Assembly: GCA_047631555.1 (NCBI GenBank)
Contig: JBLHZY010000003.1
Span: 200,153 to 264,152, forward strand
From: JBLHZY01 sp047631555
GTDB lineage: Bacteria > Pseudomonadota > Alphaproteobacteria > Rhodobacterales > Rhodobacteraceae
DNA: 64,000 nucleotides
Reading direction: 5' to 3'
This document shows, piece after piece, positions 8,644 to 16,828 of the stretch. Made by a program: the position numbers and the translations under genes. Position 1 is the first letter of the stretch. Each line of letters opens with the position of its first letter. Under the pieces are notes generated by a model. It saw only the letters and a list, made by a program, of their open reading frames with translations, was not told the DNA's origin and made no database searches.

Positions 8644-9708
8644 ATGCAACGCCTCGCCTATCGCATTCTGTCGATTTGCTCGGCCATTACGCTTGTCGCA
8701 ACGCTTTGGGTCTGGATGCAAAATCCCTTCGCCGCGCCGCTCATCGCCCGTTCAGAGGCTGGTGCGCAAGCCATCCTGACCAAAGCCATCGCGCGACGTG
8801 TCACGCCTGATTGGGCCATCCTTAGGCTTGAGGCCGCCTTGGCCGCAGGTGACTATGACGAGATGCAATTGATCCTCGATATCGCGCTTGATCATGGCAT
8901 TGCGCTGCCCCGCGAATTGCTCGAACGCATGGCCGAATTTGCTGCCAAAGCCGAAGGCCCGCTGGCCGCTGCCGCCGATTGCGCCACCTGCGCTTATGAC
9001 ATCTCAACTTGCGAACGGATCGCCCAGATGGCCAGCTGCGCGCTGCCCATAGAGATGACGCCGCTTGGCGATATGAATGCCCTGCGCCGCGCCGGTTTTG
9101 CCTATGCCACTGGTGGAGAAGTGGACCGGCTGGATGCGGGGCTCGCGCTTGTTGGGCTTGGGGCGACGGGGCTTGCGGTATTTACCGGCGGCAGCACGCT
9201 GAGCATCAAGGTTGGCGCGTCTCTTTTGCGCTCGGGGCGGCGGATGGGTGCGCTCAGTGCTTCGTTTACGGCCCTGTTGTTTCGCAAGGCCGATGACATC
9301 GAGATCAAGTGGAGCCAGTTGCCAAATTATGCGCTTGGCCGCGCCGATCTTAAGGATGTCGCCGATCCGGCCAAGCTTGCCGATCTGGGGCACCTCGCCG
9401 GCGATATGGGCGCCATTCGCACCGCTACCAGTACGGGGGAGGCGCTTGTTTTGATGCGCTATGTGGATACGGCGGCGGATGCGCGCGCCATGGCCAAACT
9501 GGCGAGCGTTCAGGGGAGCAAAACCCGCGCGACCATGCGCGTTTTGGGCAAAAGCCGGGCGTTTCGCGCGCTTGTTCGGCTTAGCGATCTTGCGCTTGGG
9601 GCCTTGGCGCTTCTCATGGCGCTGTTCCTGCAATTCTTGGCGCTTCTCTCAGAGACATTGCGCATCTCGCTGCGCCCGCGAAACGGCCCCGTTGCGAAAA
9701 CCCGCTAG
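8644..9708 (+). CDS. Hypothetical membrane protein
   Basis: 354 residues, family not recognised. There is one hydrophobic segment at residues about 8-27, a second glycine-rich one at about 160-182 (LDAGLALVGLGATGLAVF) and a C-terminal one at about 318-340. The stretch between the first two has four cysteines (CATCAYDISTC..ASC, about 118-135) and an alanine-rich helical region resembling a TPR-like fold (EAALAAGDYDEMQLILDIAL). This suggests an envelope protein with a folded periplasmic or cytosolic domain between anchors. No clear Shine-Dalgarno site precedes ATG 8644. The codon pattern is strongly coding and there is no competing frame. It is followed closely by the universal stress protein gene. 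Confidence 0.6.
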   Translation: MQRLAYRILSICSAITLVATLWVWMQNPFAAPLIARSEAGAQAILTKAIARRVTPDWAILRLEAALAAGDYDEMQLILDIALDHGIALPRELLERMAEFAAKAEGPLAAAADCATCAYDISTCERIAQMASCALPIEMTPLGDMNALRRAGFAYATGGEVDRLDAGLALVGLGATGLAVFTGGSTLSIKVGASLLRSGRRMGALSASFTALLFRKADDIEIKWSQLPNYALGRADLKDVADPAKLADLGHLAGDMGAIRTATSTGEALVLMRYVDTAADARAMAKLASVQGSKTRATMRVLGKSRAFRALVRLSDLALGALALLMALFLQFLALLSETLRISLRPRNGPVAKTR

Positions 9709-9746
9709 CTGCGTCATCATCGCGCCAGCCTGATCCGGAGAGAGAG

Positions 9747-10202
9747 ATGCGCAAATTCCTTGTGGTGCTAGATGATAGCCGTGAATGCCTCAACGCGATG
9801 CGCTTTGCGGCCATGCGTGCGGCCAAAACCGGCGGGGGCGTTCAAATCCTCTCAGTCATTCCGCCTGACGAGTTCAATCATTGGATCGGCGTGGGCACGA
9901 TCATGCGCGAAGAAAGCCGCGAGCGGATCGTGGCGCATTTTGAGGTTTTCGCCAAATGGATGCGTGATCGCCAAGGCATCGATCCCGAGCTGGTGATCCG
10001 CGAAGGCGAGCCGATGGTCGAAATCCTTGAGCAAGTGCGCGCGGATCCCGATATTGGCCTCTTGGTCTTGGGAGCGGGCGCGGAAAAATCCGGCCCCGGG
10101 CCGCTGCTTTCGCAATTGACCAAGAATTTCGGCAGCCTGCCGATCCCGCTTACAATTGTGCCCGGCGAGATGTCAAAAGAGCGACTTGAGGCCGTGACCT
10201 AA
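9747..10202 (+). CDS. Universal stress protein (UspA family)
   Basis: 151-residue single-domain Usp protein. It starts with MRKFLVVLDDS, the typical first strand with the Asp that contacts nucleotide, and has LLVLGAGAEKSGPGPL near the C-terminus, close to the GxxGx9G(S/T) ATP-binding loop, followed by the last strand PIPLTIVPG. A GGAGAGAGAG tract precedes ATG 9747. Proteins of this family bind ATP or signal in stress and stationary phase; the specific role here is unknown. It sits just upstream of the Irr-box promoter of nfuA but ends before it, so it is probably not co-transcribed with nfuA. Confidence 0.9.
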   Translation: MRKFLVVLDDSRECLNAMRFAAMRAAKTGGGVQILSVIPPDEFNHWIGVGTIMREESRERIVAHFEVFAKWMRDRQGIDPELVIREGEPMVEILEQVRADPDIGLLVLGAGAEKSGPGPLLSQLTKNFGSLPIPLTIVPGEMSKERLEAVT

Positions 10203-10208
10203 CCGTCT

Positions 10209-10225
10209 TTTAGAACGGTTCTAAA
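10209..10225. promoter_or_regulatory. Irr-box-type palindrome upstream of nfuA
   Basis: TTTAGAA-CGG-TTCTAAA is a perfect 7+3+7 palindrome matching the iron control element of the alphaproteobacterial heme-dependent regulator Irr. A -35-like TTGACT lies at 10228-10233, two bases downstream, with CATATC at 10251 as a possible -10. Placement right upstream of a -35 suits regulation of the nfuA promoter. Identification of the motif is from memory of the Irr consensus. Confidence 0.75.
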
Positions 10226-10286
10226 TATTGACTTTTGCGCTGTGCGGGCGCATATCCTAGTGGAATGCTAAGGAAAGGCACGCCCG

Positions 10287-10850
10287 ATGTTTATCCAAAC
10301 CGAATCAACTCCAAACCCGGCCACGCTGAAATTCTTGCCCGGCCAGACCGTGCTTGATGCTGGCACCGCTGATTTTTTGAGCGCGGAAGCGGCGGCGAAA
10401 TCGCCCCTCGCGGCGCGCGTCTTTGCGGTTGCAGGGGTTACGGCTGTTTTCTTTGGCAATGATTTTGTGACTGTGACCAAGGCGGATGAGACCGATTGGG
10501 ATCATATCAAGCCAGCGCTTCTTGGCGCGATTATGGAGCATTACCAATCTGGCGCGCCGGTGATGGAGGGCGAAAATACCGCCCCTGCAGGCCACGCGGC
10601 ACATGACGGGCCAGACGGCGAAATCGTTGAGCAAATCAAAGAGCTGCTGGACACGCGCGTGCGCCCGGCTGTTGCTCAAGATGGCGGCGATATCACCTTT
10701 CACGGCTTTGAGCGCGGCGTTGTTTATCTGCATATGCAAGGCGCCTGTGCGGGCTGCCCAAGCTCGACCCTGACGTTGAAAATGGGGATCGAGAACCTGC
10801 TGCGCCATTACATTCCTGAAGTGCTTGAGGTGCGCCCTGTTGCTGCCTAA
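10287..10850 (+). CDS. nfuA: NifU-family Fe-S cluster carrier (Nfu type)
   Basis: 187 residues. The N-terminal Nfu domain begins MFIQTESTPNPATLKF, and the C-terminal NifU-like domain carries the cluster-binding CAGC (Cys154, Cys157) in GACAGCPSSTLTLKMGIE. Such proteins receive a [4Fe-4S] cluster and pass it to apo-enzymes. Upstream is a palindrome of Irr type, linking expression to iron status. The 3' end overlaps the start of tsaB, so nfuA, tsaB and rimI are likely one transcript. Length and domain order are normal for alphaproteobacterial Nfu. Confidence 0.95.
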   Translation: MFIQTESTPNPATLKFLPGQTVLDAGTADFLSAEAAAKSPLAARVFAVAGVTAVFFGNDFVTVTKADETDWDHIKPALLGAIMEHYQSGAPVMEGENTAPAGHAAHDGPDGEIVEQIKELLDTRVRPAVAQDGGDITFHGFERGVVYLHMQGACAGCPSSTLTLKMGIENLLRHYIPEVLEVRPVAA

Positions 10851-11496
10851 AGCTGCTGCGGTTCTGGCCTTTGATACTTCGGCCGCGCATTGCGCGGCCG
10901 CTTTGCTTCTGGGTGATGAGATCGTCGTTTCACGCCATGAGGATATGGCCAAGGGCCAAGCCGAGCGGCTGATGATCCTGCTCGAAGAGGTCTTGGCCGA
11001 GGGCGGCATTGCTTGGGCAGACCTTACTGCCATTGGTGTTGGCATCGGGCCGGGCAATTTCACCGGTATTCGCATTTCCGTGGCCGCTGCGCGCGGGCTT
11101 GCCCTCGGGTTGGCCATTCCCGCAATTGGGGTTTCATCTCTTGAAACGCAGGCCTTTGGGATCACCGCGCCTGTAATTTCTTGCCTCGATGCGCGCCAAG
11201 GCAAGGCCTATGTTCAGGGCTTCAACATGCGCGCGGCTCTCGGACCGAAGCTTACCGAGATAAGCACAGGTGCGCTGAAAGAGGCGACAGGCATTGCGCT
11301 TTGCGGCCCAATGGCCGCGCCGATCAAGGCAATCACAGGCGGCTCAATTATCGCCCAAGAGGTCCCTATCGCAGAGGCCATCGCCCGCATTGCCGCCACG
11401 CGGATCGCATCCCCTGGTCCGCGCCCCGCGCCGCTATATTTGCGCGAGGCAGATGCCGCCCCGCCCCGCGATCCAGCCCCAAAGATCCTTGCATGA
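10840..11496 (+). CDS. tsaB: tRNA threonylcarbamoyladenosine biosynthesis protein TsaB
   Basis: 218 residues of the ASKHA fold. It has VLAFDTSAAHCAAALL at the N-terminus and the family signature GIGPGNFTGIRISVAAARGLA (key part GPGNFTGIR, about residue 70). TsaB is the partner that activates TsaD in making t6A37 of ANN-decoding tRNAs. There is no ATG near the 5' end. TTG 10840 is chosen because GAGG (10827-10830) lies at a suitable distance; TTG 10825 is the alternative. It overlaps the nfuA stop by 11 bp and the rimI ATG by 4 bp (ATGA). The tsaB-rimI pairing is common in bacteria and supports the call. Confidence 0.93.
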   Translation: MLPKAAAVLAFDTSAAHCAAALLLGDEIVVSRHEDMAKGQAERLMILLEEVLAEGGIAWADLTAIGVGIGPGNFTGIRISVAAARGLALGLAIPAIGVSSLETQAFGITAPVISCLDARQGKAYVQGFNMRAALGPKLTEISTGALKEATGIALCGPMAAPIKAITGGSIIAQEVPIAEAIARIAATRIASPGPRPAPLYLREADAAPPRDPAPKILA

Positions 11497-11918
11497 ACAG
11501 CCAATCGCTGGCCGAGCTACACAGTGCTTGCTTCATCACGCCGCGCGCTTGGTCGGCGGCAGAAATCGAGGGCCTGCTCGATATGCCCGGCGCATTTTTG
11601 ATTGAAGCGCCGAAAGGTGCCGGCTTCTTGCTCGGGCGGGCAATCGCAGGCGAAGCAGAAATCCTTACCCTTGCAATCGCCCCACAAGCGCGCCGCCACG
11701 GCCTTGCCCGCGCGCTGCTGGCTGAATTCGAAACAAAGGCCTGCGCGCATAACACCAAGAGCGCCTTTCTCGAAGTCTCGGCGCAAAACGACGCCGCTAT
11801 CGCACTCTATCTTGCCGCAGGATTTAGCGAATCCGGCAGACGGCGCGGCTATTACACGACGCCGGAAGGGGCGAAAATCGATGCGCTCATCCTCTCCAAG
11901 CCTTTGAAACAGGCCTGA
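11493..11918 (+). CDS. rimI: GNAT N-acetyltransferase, probably ribosomal protein alanine acetyltransferase RimI
   Basis: 141 residues of the GNAT fold. The acetyl-CoA binding loop is seen as IAPQARRHGLARALLAEFE (R/QxxGxA pattern, QARRHGLA), and LEVSAQNDAAIALYLAAGFSESGRR matches the RimI signature VxxxNxxAixLYxxxGF. ATG 11493 overlaps the tsaB stop by 4 bp, indicating translational coupling. RimI acetylates the N-terminal Ala of ribosomal protein S18 in E. coli; in the tsaB context this assignment is usual. A longer reading frame upstream is an overlap with tsaB and was not used. Confidence 0.85.
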   Translation: MNSQSLAELHSACFITPRAWSAAEIEGLLDMPGAFLIEAPKGAGFLLGRAIAGEAEILTLAIAPQARRHGLARALLAEFETKACAHNTKSAFLEVSAQNDAAIALYLAAGFSESGRRRGYYTTPEGAKIDALILSKPLKQA

Positions 11919-11984
11919 CTTCACGTCAGAAAACCTTTTACCGCCGATTCCGCGCCCCTAATGCGACCAAATGGTAAAAAGCTA

Positions 11985-12096
11985 TTGACCCCCCCCAAGC
12001 GCTAAGTCCTAAATCGAGTATGAACAGACCTTTCTATCTGCTCGATAACTGGCGGCGGCTTGCGCTGCCCCACAAGTACCTGTTTGGGAGAACACT
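11985..12096 (+). promoter_or_regulatory. Promoter and foldable 5' leader of the BMP transporter operon
   Basis: TTGACC at 11985 is -35-like and is followed by a run of eight C. The leader can form a closing stem (GAACAG 12022-12027 with CTGTTT 12080-12085) enclosing two hairpins (TATC/GATA at 12035-12047 and GGCGGC/GCTGCC at 12051-12069). The GGGAG Shine-Dalgarno at 12086-12090 lies immediately after the closing stem. The layout resembles a three-way-junction regulatory RNA, but no known riboswitch consensus was recognised. Confidence 0.4.
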
Positions 12097-13086
12097 ATGA
12101 CCCTTATGACAAAATTCCTCGGCGCAGCTGCCACGCTCGCCATTTCCGCAACAGCCGTTATGGCTGATCCTGCGATCATCTTTGATCTCGGCGGCAAATT
12201 CGACAAATCCTTCAACGAAGCGGCCTTCAATGGCGCTGAGCGTTGGAAAGAAGAAACCGGCGGCACATACAAAGATGTTGAGCTTCAGTCCGATGCACAG
12301 CGCGAGCAAGCCCTGCGCAAATTCGCTGAAGCTGGCTTCAACCCAGTTGTGATGGCGGGCTTCTCGTTTGCCTCTGCTCTCGAAACCGTTTCTGCAGACT
12401 TCCCCGATACAAAATTCGTTTTGATCGACATGGTTGTGGATGCGCCAAACGTGAAATCCATCGTGTTCAACGAACATGAAGGCTCTTACCTCGTTGGTAT
12501 TTTGGCAGCGATGGCGGCCAAAGGCGATACGGTTTCCTTCGTTGGCGGCATGGATATTCCGCTGATCTCCAAATTCGCTTGTGGCTACGCGCAAGGCGTA
12601 AAATCGGTAAAGCCTGATGCGAATGTCATCGTCAACATGACGGGCACAACGCCATCCGCTTGGAATGACCCGGTAAAAGGCGGCGAGCTGACACGTGCAC
12701 AAATCGCAGCTGGTTCCGAAGTTGTATTCGCGGCCGCTGGCGGCACAGGCCTTGGCGTTTTGCAGACAGCTAAGGACGAAGGCATCTTCTCCATCGGCGT
12801 TGATAGCAACCAAAACTACCTTCAGCCCGGCTCGGTTCTGACATCGATGATGAAACGCGTAGATAACGCGGTTTATGAAAGCTTCACAGCTGGCGTTGAT
12901 GTTGAGCCTGGTTTCACCGCAATGGGCCTTGCCAACGATGGCGTCGGCTATGCGCTTGACGAAAACAACGAAGCTCTGATTTCTGCTGAAATGAAAACGG
13001 CTGTTGAAGACGCAAAAGCCAAAATCATCTCGGGCGAAATCATGGTTCACGACTATATGTCTGATGAATCCTGCCCAGCTTACTAA
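12097..13086 (+). CDS. BMP-family ABC transporter substrate-binding protein
   Basis: 329 residues with a Sec signal peptide ending AVMA before Asp24. It belongs to the basic membrane protein / PnrA-like family: DLGGKFDKSFNEAAFNGAERW is the typical first ligand loop (key FDKSFNE), with FVGGMDIPLISKFACGYAQG and GVDSNQNYLQPGSVLTSMMK further on. PnrA-type proteins bind purine nucleosides, and this is the likely ligand, with autoinducer-like or other small ligands possible. Unlike PnrA it has no lipobox cysteine. It is the first gene of a four-gene importer operon (binding protein, double ATPase, two permeases) and has a long, foldable leader. Confidence 0.92.
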   Translation: MTLMTKFLGAAATLAISATAVMADPAIIFDLGGKFDKSFNEAAFNGAERWKEETGGTYKDVELQSDAQREQALRKFAEAGFNPVVMAGFSFASALETVSADFPDTKFVLIDMVVDAPNVKSIVFNEHEGSYLVGILAAMAAKGDTVSFVGGMDIPLISKFACGYAQGVKSVKPDANVIVNMTGTTPSAWNDPVKGGELTRAQIAAGSEVVFAAAGGTGLGVLQTAKDEGIFSIGVDSNQNYLQPGSVLTSMMKRVDNAVYESFTAGVDVEPGFTAMGLANDGVGYALDENNEALISAEMKTAVEDAKAKIISGEIMVHDYMSDESCPAY

Positions 13087-13091
13087 GTAAG

Positions 13092-14657
13092 ATGAGCACG
13101 CAAAACCAAACGGAGCGGCAGGTTGATCCTGCCGCTCCAGCCATTGAGCTTCGCGGCATCTCCAAAGCGTTTGGGGCGGTGCAGGCGAATAAGGACATCT
13201 CGATTTCCGTCGCCCGCGGGTCGATCCATGGGATCATCGGCGAAAACGGGGCGGGTAAATCGACGTTGATGTCGATCCTTTACGGATTTTACAAAGCAGA
13301 CAGCGGCCAGATTTTTATCGGCGGCAAAGAGACACAAATCCCCGATAGTCAGGCCGCGATTGCCGCCGGGATCGGGATGGTATTCCAGCATTTCAAGCTG
13401 GTTGAGAATTTCACAGTTTTGGAGAATGTGATCCTTGGGGCCGAAGATGGCGCCATGTTGAAACCCTCCAAAGCCAAGGCCCGCGGGCTGCTCAAGCAGC
13501 TTTCGGATGAGTATGAGCTAAGCGTTGATCCGGATGCCTTGATCGAGGATCTCAGCGTTGGCCACCAGCAACGGGTTGAGATCCTCAAAGCGCTCTACCG
13601 CGAGGCGGATATCCTTATTCTGGACGAGCCAACCGGCGTTTTGACCCCCGATGAAGCGGATCATTTGTTTCGTATTCTCAACGGGTTAAAGGATCAGGGC
13701 AAAACCATCGTCTTGATCACGCACAAGCTGCGCGAGATCATGGAGATCACCGATACCGTTTCGGTTATGCGGCGCGGCGAGATGACCGCGACGGTCAAAA
13801 CGGCCGAGACCTCGCCCGAGCAATTGGCCGAGCTGATGGTTGGTCGCAAGGTTCTGCTACGGGTTGAGAAAAAGCCTGCGACGCCCGGCGATTTGGTGCT
13901 TGTGGTCGAAAACCTTCGGGTGATTGATGATCAAAAAGTCGAGCGGGTTAAGGGGATTTCTTTCAACATCCGCGCCGGAGAAATACTTGGCATTGCCGGC
14001 GTTTCCGGCAATGGGCAAAGCCAGCTTTTGGAAGTGCTTGGCGGCTATGTGAATGGCACGGGCGCGATCCGGGTCAACGGCCAAGAGCTTGACCTTACGG
14101 GGCGCCATTCGGATGGCCAAAGTCGGCGCGCGCGCGGCATCGCCCATGTGCCAGAGGATCGCCAAGCCGAAGGCCTGATCATGGATTTCCAAGCTTGGGA
14201 AAACATCATTTTTGGCTATCACCACGATCCAAAATACCAAAAGAACAAGCTGTTCATGGACCTTCCCAAAATCAAGGAAGAGGCGCAAAGCGAGATGAAC
14301 CGCTTTGACGTACGCCCGCCCAATCCGCGCCTTCAGGCCAAAAGTTTCTCGGGCGGCAATCAGCAAAAGATCGTTCTCGCGCGCGAGATTTCGCGCAATC
14401 CTGATCTGCTTTTGGTCGGCCAGCCGACGCGCGGCGTTGATATTGGCGCGATTGAATTTATTCACGAACAGATCATTGCGCTGCGTGATCAAGGCAAAGC
14501 GATCCTGCTTGTTTCGGTCGAGCTCGATGAGATTATGAGCCTTTCGGATCGTATTGAAGTGATGTTTGACGGGCATTTGATGGGCTCGCGCTTGCCCGCT
14601 GAAACGAATGTTCAAGAACTGGGCATGTTGATGGCCGGAATGGAGGTCTCATCATGA
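13092..14657 (+). CDS. ABC transporter ATP-binding protein with two nucleotide-binding domains (nucleoside importer)
   Basis: 521 residues. The first ATPase domain has Walker A GENGAGKST (about residue 50), signature LSVGHQQR and Walker B ILILDEPTGVL. The second has the degenerate Walker A GVSGNGQSQ, the intact signature FSGGNQQK and an altered Walker B LLLVGQPTRG, in which DEP is replaced. One competent and one degenerate domain is the normal state for the ribose/nucleoside class of ATPases (RbsA, NupA/YufO type). It energises import through the two following permeases, and its stop overlaps the next start by 4 bp. Confidence 0.95.
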   Translation: MSTQNQTERQVDPAAPAIELRGISKAFGAVQANKDISISVARGSIHGIIGENGAGKSTLMSILYGFYKADSGQIFIGGKETQIPDSQAAIAAGIGMVFQHFKLVENFTVLENVILGAEDGAMLKPSKAKARGLLKQLSDEYELSVDPDALIEDLSVGHQQRVEILKALYREADILILDEPTGVLTPDEADHLFRILNGLKDQGKTIVLITHKLREIMEITDTVSVMRRGEMTATVKTAETSPEQLAELMVGRKVLLRVEKKPATPGDLVLVVENLRVIDDQKVERVKGISFNIRAGEILGIAGVSGNGQSQLLEVLGGYVNGTGAIRVNGQELDLTGRHSDGQSRRARGIAHVPEDRQAEGLIMDFQAWENIIFGYHHDPKYQKNKLFMDLPKIKEEAQSEMNRFDVRPPNPRLQAKSFSGGNQQKIVLAREISRNPDLLLVGQPTRGVDIGAIEFIHEQIIALRDQGKAILLVSVELDEIMSLSDRIEVMFDGHLMGSRLPAETNVQELGMLMAGMEVSS

Positions 14658-15751
14658 GCAAGATGCCAAAATGGGCCGATGTCGCCCTGATCCCATTTCT
14701 CAATGTGATGATCGCTTTTGCGCTCTCGGGCTTATTGATCTACGCAACCGGCAAGGACCCGTTCGTCGCGATCAAAACCATGATCGAGGGCAGCTTCGGC
14801 TCGACCGGCGGGATCGGTTATACGCTTTATTACACCACGAATTTCATCTTCACCGGCCTTGCTGTTTCGGTCGCTTATCAGGCGGGGCTGTTTAACATTG
14901 GCGGTGAAGGGCAAGCGATGCTTGGCGGGCTTGGTGTGGCGCTTGTTTGTTTGGCAATTGATTGGCCGCATTGGATGATTGCCTTGCCTGCCGCGATGAT
15001 TGGCGGCGCGCTTTTCGGGGCGGCTTGGGCGTTTATACCGGCCTATTTACAGGCCAAACGCGGCAGTCACATCGTTATCACCACGATCATGTTCAACTAT
15101 ATCGCCGCCGCATTGCTTGGCTATTTGCTAACCAAAGTGCTCAAGGTGCGCGGCAAAATGGCGGCCGAGACGGCAAGCTTTCCAGACGGTGCGCACCTGC
15201 CGACCTTTCACGATATGCTCGCCCCCTTTGGCATCGCGTTTAACCCCAATTCGCCCGCTAATGTCAGCTTCATCCTTGCGCTGTTGTGTGTGGTTTTCTA
15301 CTGGCTTTTGATCTGGCGCACACGCCTTGGCTTTGAGATCCGCTCCTATGGAGAGTCCGAAACCGCCGCGATTTATGCAGGCATTTCGCCCGCCAAAATC
15401 ACCATTATAGCCATGCTTATTTCAGGCGCGCTTTGTGGTCTGATGGCGATCAACAATGTCATGGGCGAGGCCGAGCGCCTGATCGACAACGCCGTTGAGG
15501 GCGCCGGCTTTATTGGCATCGCGGTGGCCTTGATGGGGCGCAACCATCCCATCGGTATCGTGTTGGCGGCGCTGCTGTTTGGTTTTCTCTACCAAGGGGC
15601 GGCCGAGCTTTCATTCTGGGAAAGTATCCCTCGCGAGCTGATCTTTGCGATCCAAGGCATCATGATCCTGTTGATCGGGGCCTATGATAATATGGTGCGC
15701 GCGCCGCTTGAGCGGATGTTCGTGGCCCTTGCCAAAGAAAAGGAGGAATGA
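14654..15751 (+). CDS. ABC transporter permease, first subunit (BMP/nucleoside type)
   Basis: 365 residues, about ten membrane segments, of the BPD_transp_2 family (YufP/NupB-like). The conserved segment YQAGLFNIGGEGQAMLGGL is typical (key GLFNIGGEGQ), as is the coupling-loop region EIRSYGESETAAIYAGIS and the AGFIGIAVALMGRNHP motif. It starts at ATG 14654 overlapping the ATPase stop by 4 bp and is followed after 3 bp by the second permease, with an AAGGAGG-like site at its 3' end. It forms the heterodimeric channel with the next gene product. Confidence 0.93.
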   Translation: MSKMPKWADVALIPFLNVMIAFALSGLLIYATGKDPFVAIKTMIEGSFGSTGGIGYTLYYTTNFIFTGLAVSVAYQAGLFNIGGEGQAMLGGLGVALVCLAIDWPHWMIALPAAMIGGALFGAAWAFIPAYLQAKRGSHIVITTIMFNYIAAALLGYLLTKVLKVRGKMAAETASFPDGAHLPTFHDMLAPFGIAFNPNSPANVSFILALLCVVFYWLLIWRTRLGFEIRSYGESETAAIYAGISPAKITIIAMLISGALCGLMAINNVMGEAERLIDNAVEGAGFIGIAVALMGRNHPIGIVLAALLFGFLYQGAAELSFWESIPRELIFAIQGIMILLIGAYDNMVRAPLERMFVALAKEKEE

Positions 15752-15754
15752 GCG

Positions 15755-16717
15755 ATGGATTTTCTGACGATCATTCAAATCCTCGACAGTTCGTTGCGCC
15801 TAGCGACGCCGCTGTTGTTTGCCTGCCTCGCGGGCCTGTTTTCAGAGCGCTCGGGCATCGTCGACATCGGCCTTGAGGGCAAGATGCTCGCGGCCGCTTT
15901 CCTTGCTGGCGCCGTGGCCTATTGGACGGGCAATATCTGGCTCGGGTTGGTGGCAGGGATCGCTGGCTCGCTGTTTATCTCGCTCCTTCATGGGATTGCC
16001 TCCATTACGCTGAAGGGTGATCAGCTGATCTCAGGCGTTGCGCTCAATTTCCTTGCGGCGGGCCTTACGGTCGTTATCGGACAAAGCTGGTTTGGCCTTG
16101 GCGGGCGCACGCCCTCGATCACGGGCGGCGCGCGGTTCCAATCAATTGATCTCCCGTTTGCAGAGGCCTTGGCCGATGTGCCGGTGCTTGGCCCGATCTA
16201 TTCCGAGCTTATTTCCGGCCACACGATCCTTGTTTATGTTGCCCTCCTTGCGGTGCCGATCTCTTGGTTTGTGCTCTATCGCACGCGCTTTGGCCTGCGC
16301 CTTCGGGCTGTGGGCGAGAACCCATCGGCTGTTGATACGGCTGGGATTTCGGTTGTGAAACTGCGCTTTGCGGCGATCGTGATTGCGGGTGTTCTGTGCG
16401 GCCTTGCGGGCACTTACCTTGCCTCGCTTGCGGCGGGCTTTGTCAAAGACATGACGGCGGGGCGCGGCTATATCGCGCTTGCGGCTTTAATCTTTGCGAA
16501 ATGGCGGCCTTGGTATGCGCTGATTGCTTGTATGCTCTTTGGCTTCCTCGAGGCCGTGGGCAATCGCTATCAAAGCATTCAGCTCGGCGATTTCACCATT
16601 CCGGTGCAGTTCATGCAGGCCCTGCCCTATATCCTGACGGTGATTATTCTGGCCGGATTTATCGGCAAGGCGATCCCGCCGCGCGCCTCGGCGCAACCCT
16701 ATATCAAAGAGCGATAA
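15755..16717 (+). CDS. ABC transporter permease, second subunit (BMP/nucleoside type)
   Basis: 320 residues, about eight or nine membrane segments, BPD_transp_2 family (YufQ/NupC-like). It shows the paralogous signature SERSGIVDIGLEGKMLAAAF (key IVDIGLEGKM), the coupling loop LRLRAVGENPSAVDTAGIS, and GRGYIALAALIFAKWRP near the C-terminus. The ribosome binding site AAGGAGG lies within the end of the preceding permease gene. The operon ends here with a strong hairpin terminator. Confidence 0.93.
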   Translation: MDFLTIIQILDSSLRLATPLLFACLAGLFSERSGIVDIGLEGKMLAAAFLAGAVAYWTGNIWLGLVAGIAGSLFISLLHGIASITLKGDQLISGVALNFLAAGLTVVIGQSWFGLGGRTPSITGGARFQSIDLPFAEALADVPVLGPIYSELISGHTILVYVALLAVPISWFVLYRTRFGLRLRAVGENPSAVDTAGISVVKLRFAAIVIAGVLCGLAGTYLASLAAGFVKDMTAGRGYIALAALIFAKWRPWYALIACMLFGFLEAVGNRYQSIQLGDFTIPVQFMQALPYILTVIILAGFIGKAIPPRASAQPYIKER

Positions 16718-16722
16718 ATCAG

Positions 16723-16751
16723 CGCCGCGCGAGCCAATCGCGCGGCGTTTT
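16723..16751 (+). terminator. Rho-independent terminator of the BMP transporter operon
   Basis: CGCCGCGCGA (16723-16732) pairs perfectly with TCGCGCGGCG (16738-16747) around a 5-base loop and is followed by TTTTCC. Confidence 0.88.
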
Positions 16752-16828
16752 CCTTTGGGGCAAGTGTTTGACTCGCCCCGCCTCTTTGGTCCATTGATAC
16801 TTTAATTTCAGCCGCCGGACGGCCCTTC

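Noticed and set aside
11989..11996. Run of eight C as a possible phase-variation tract
   Set aside because: Lies between a putative -35 and the leader, in no gene. A length change could affect spacing, but there is no evidence for it.
12034..13050. A 338-codon frame on the minus strand
   Set aside because: Antisense to the BMP binding-protein gene and to its leader.
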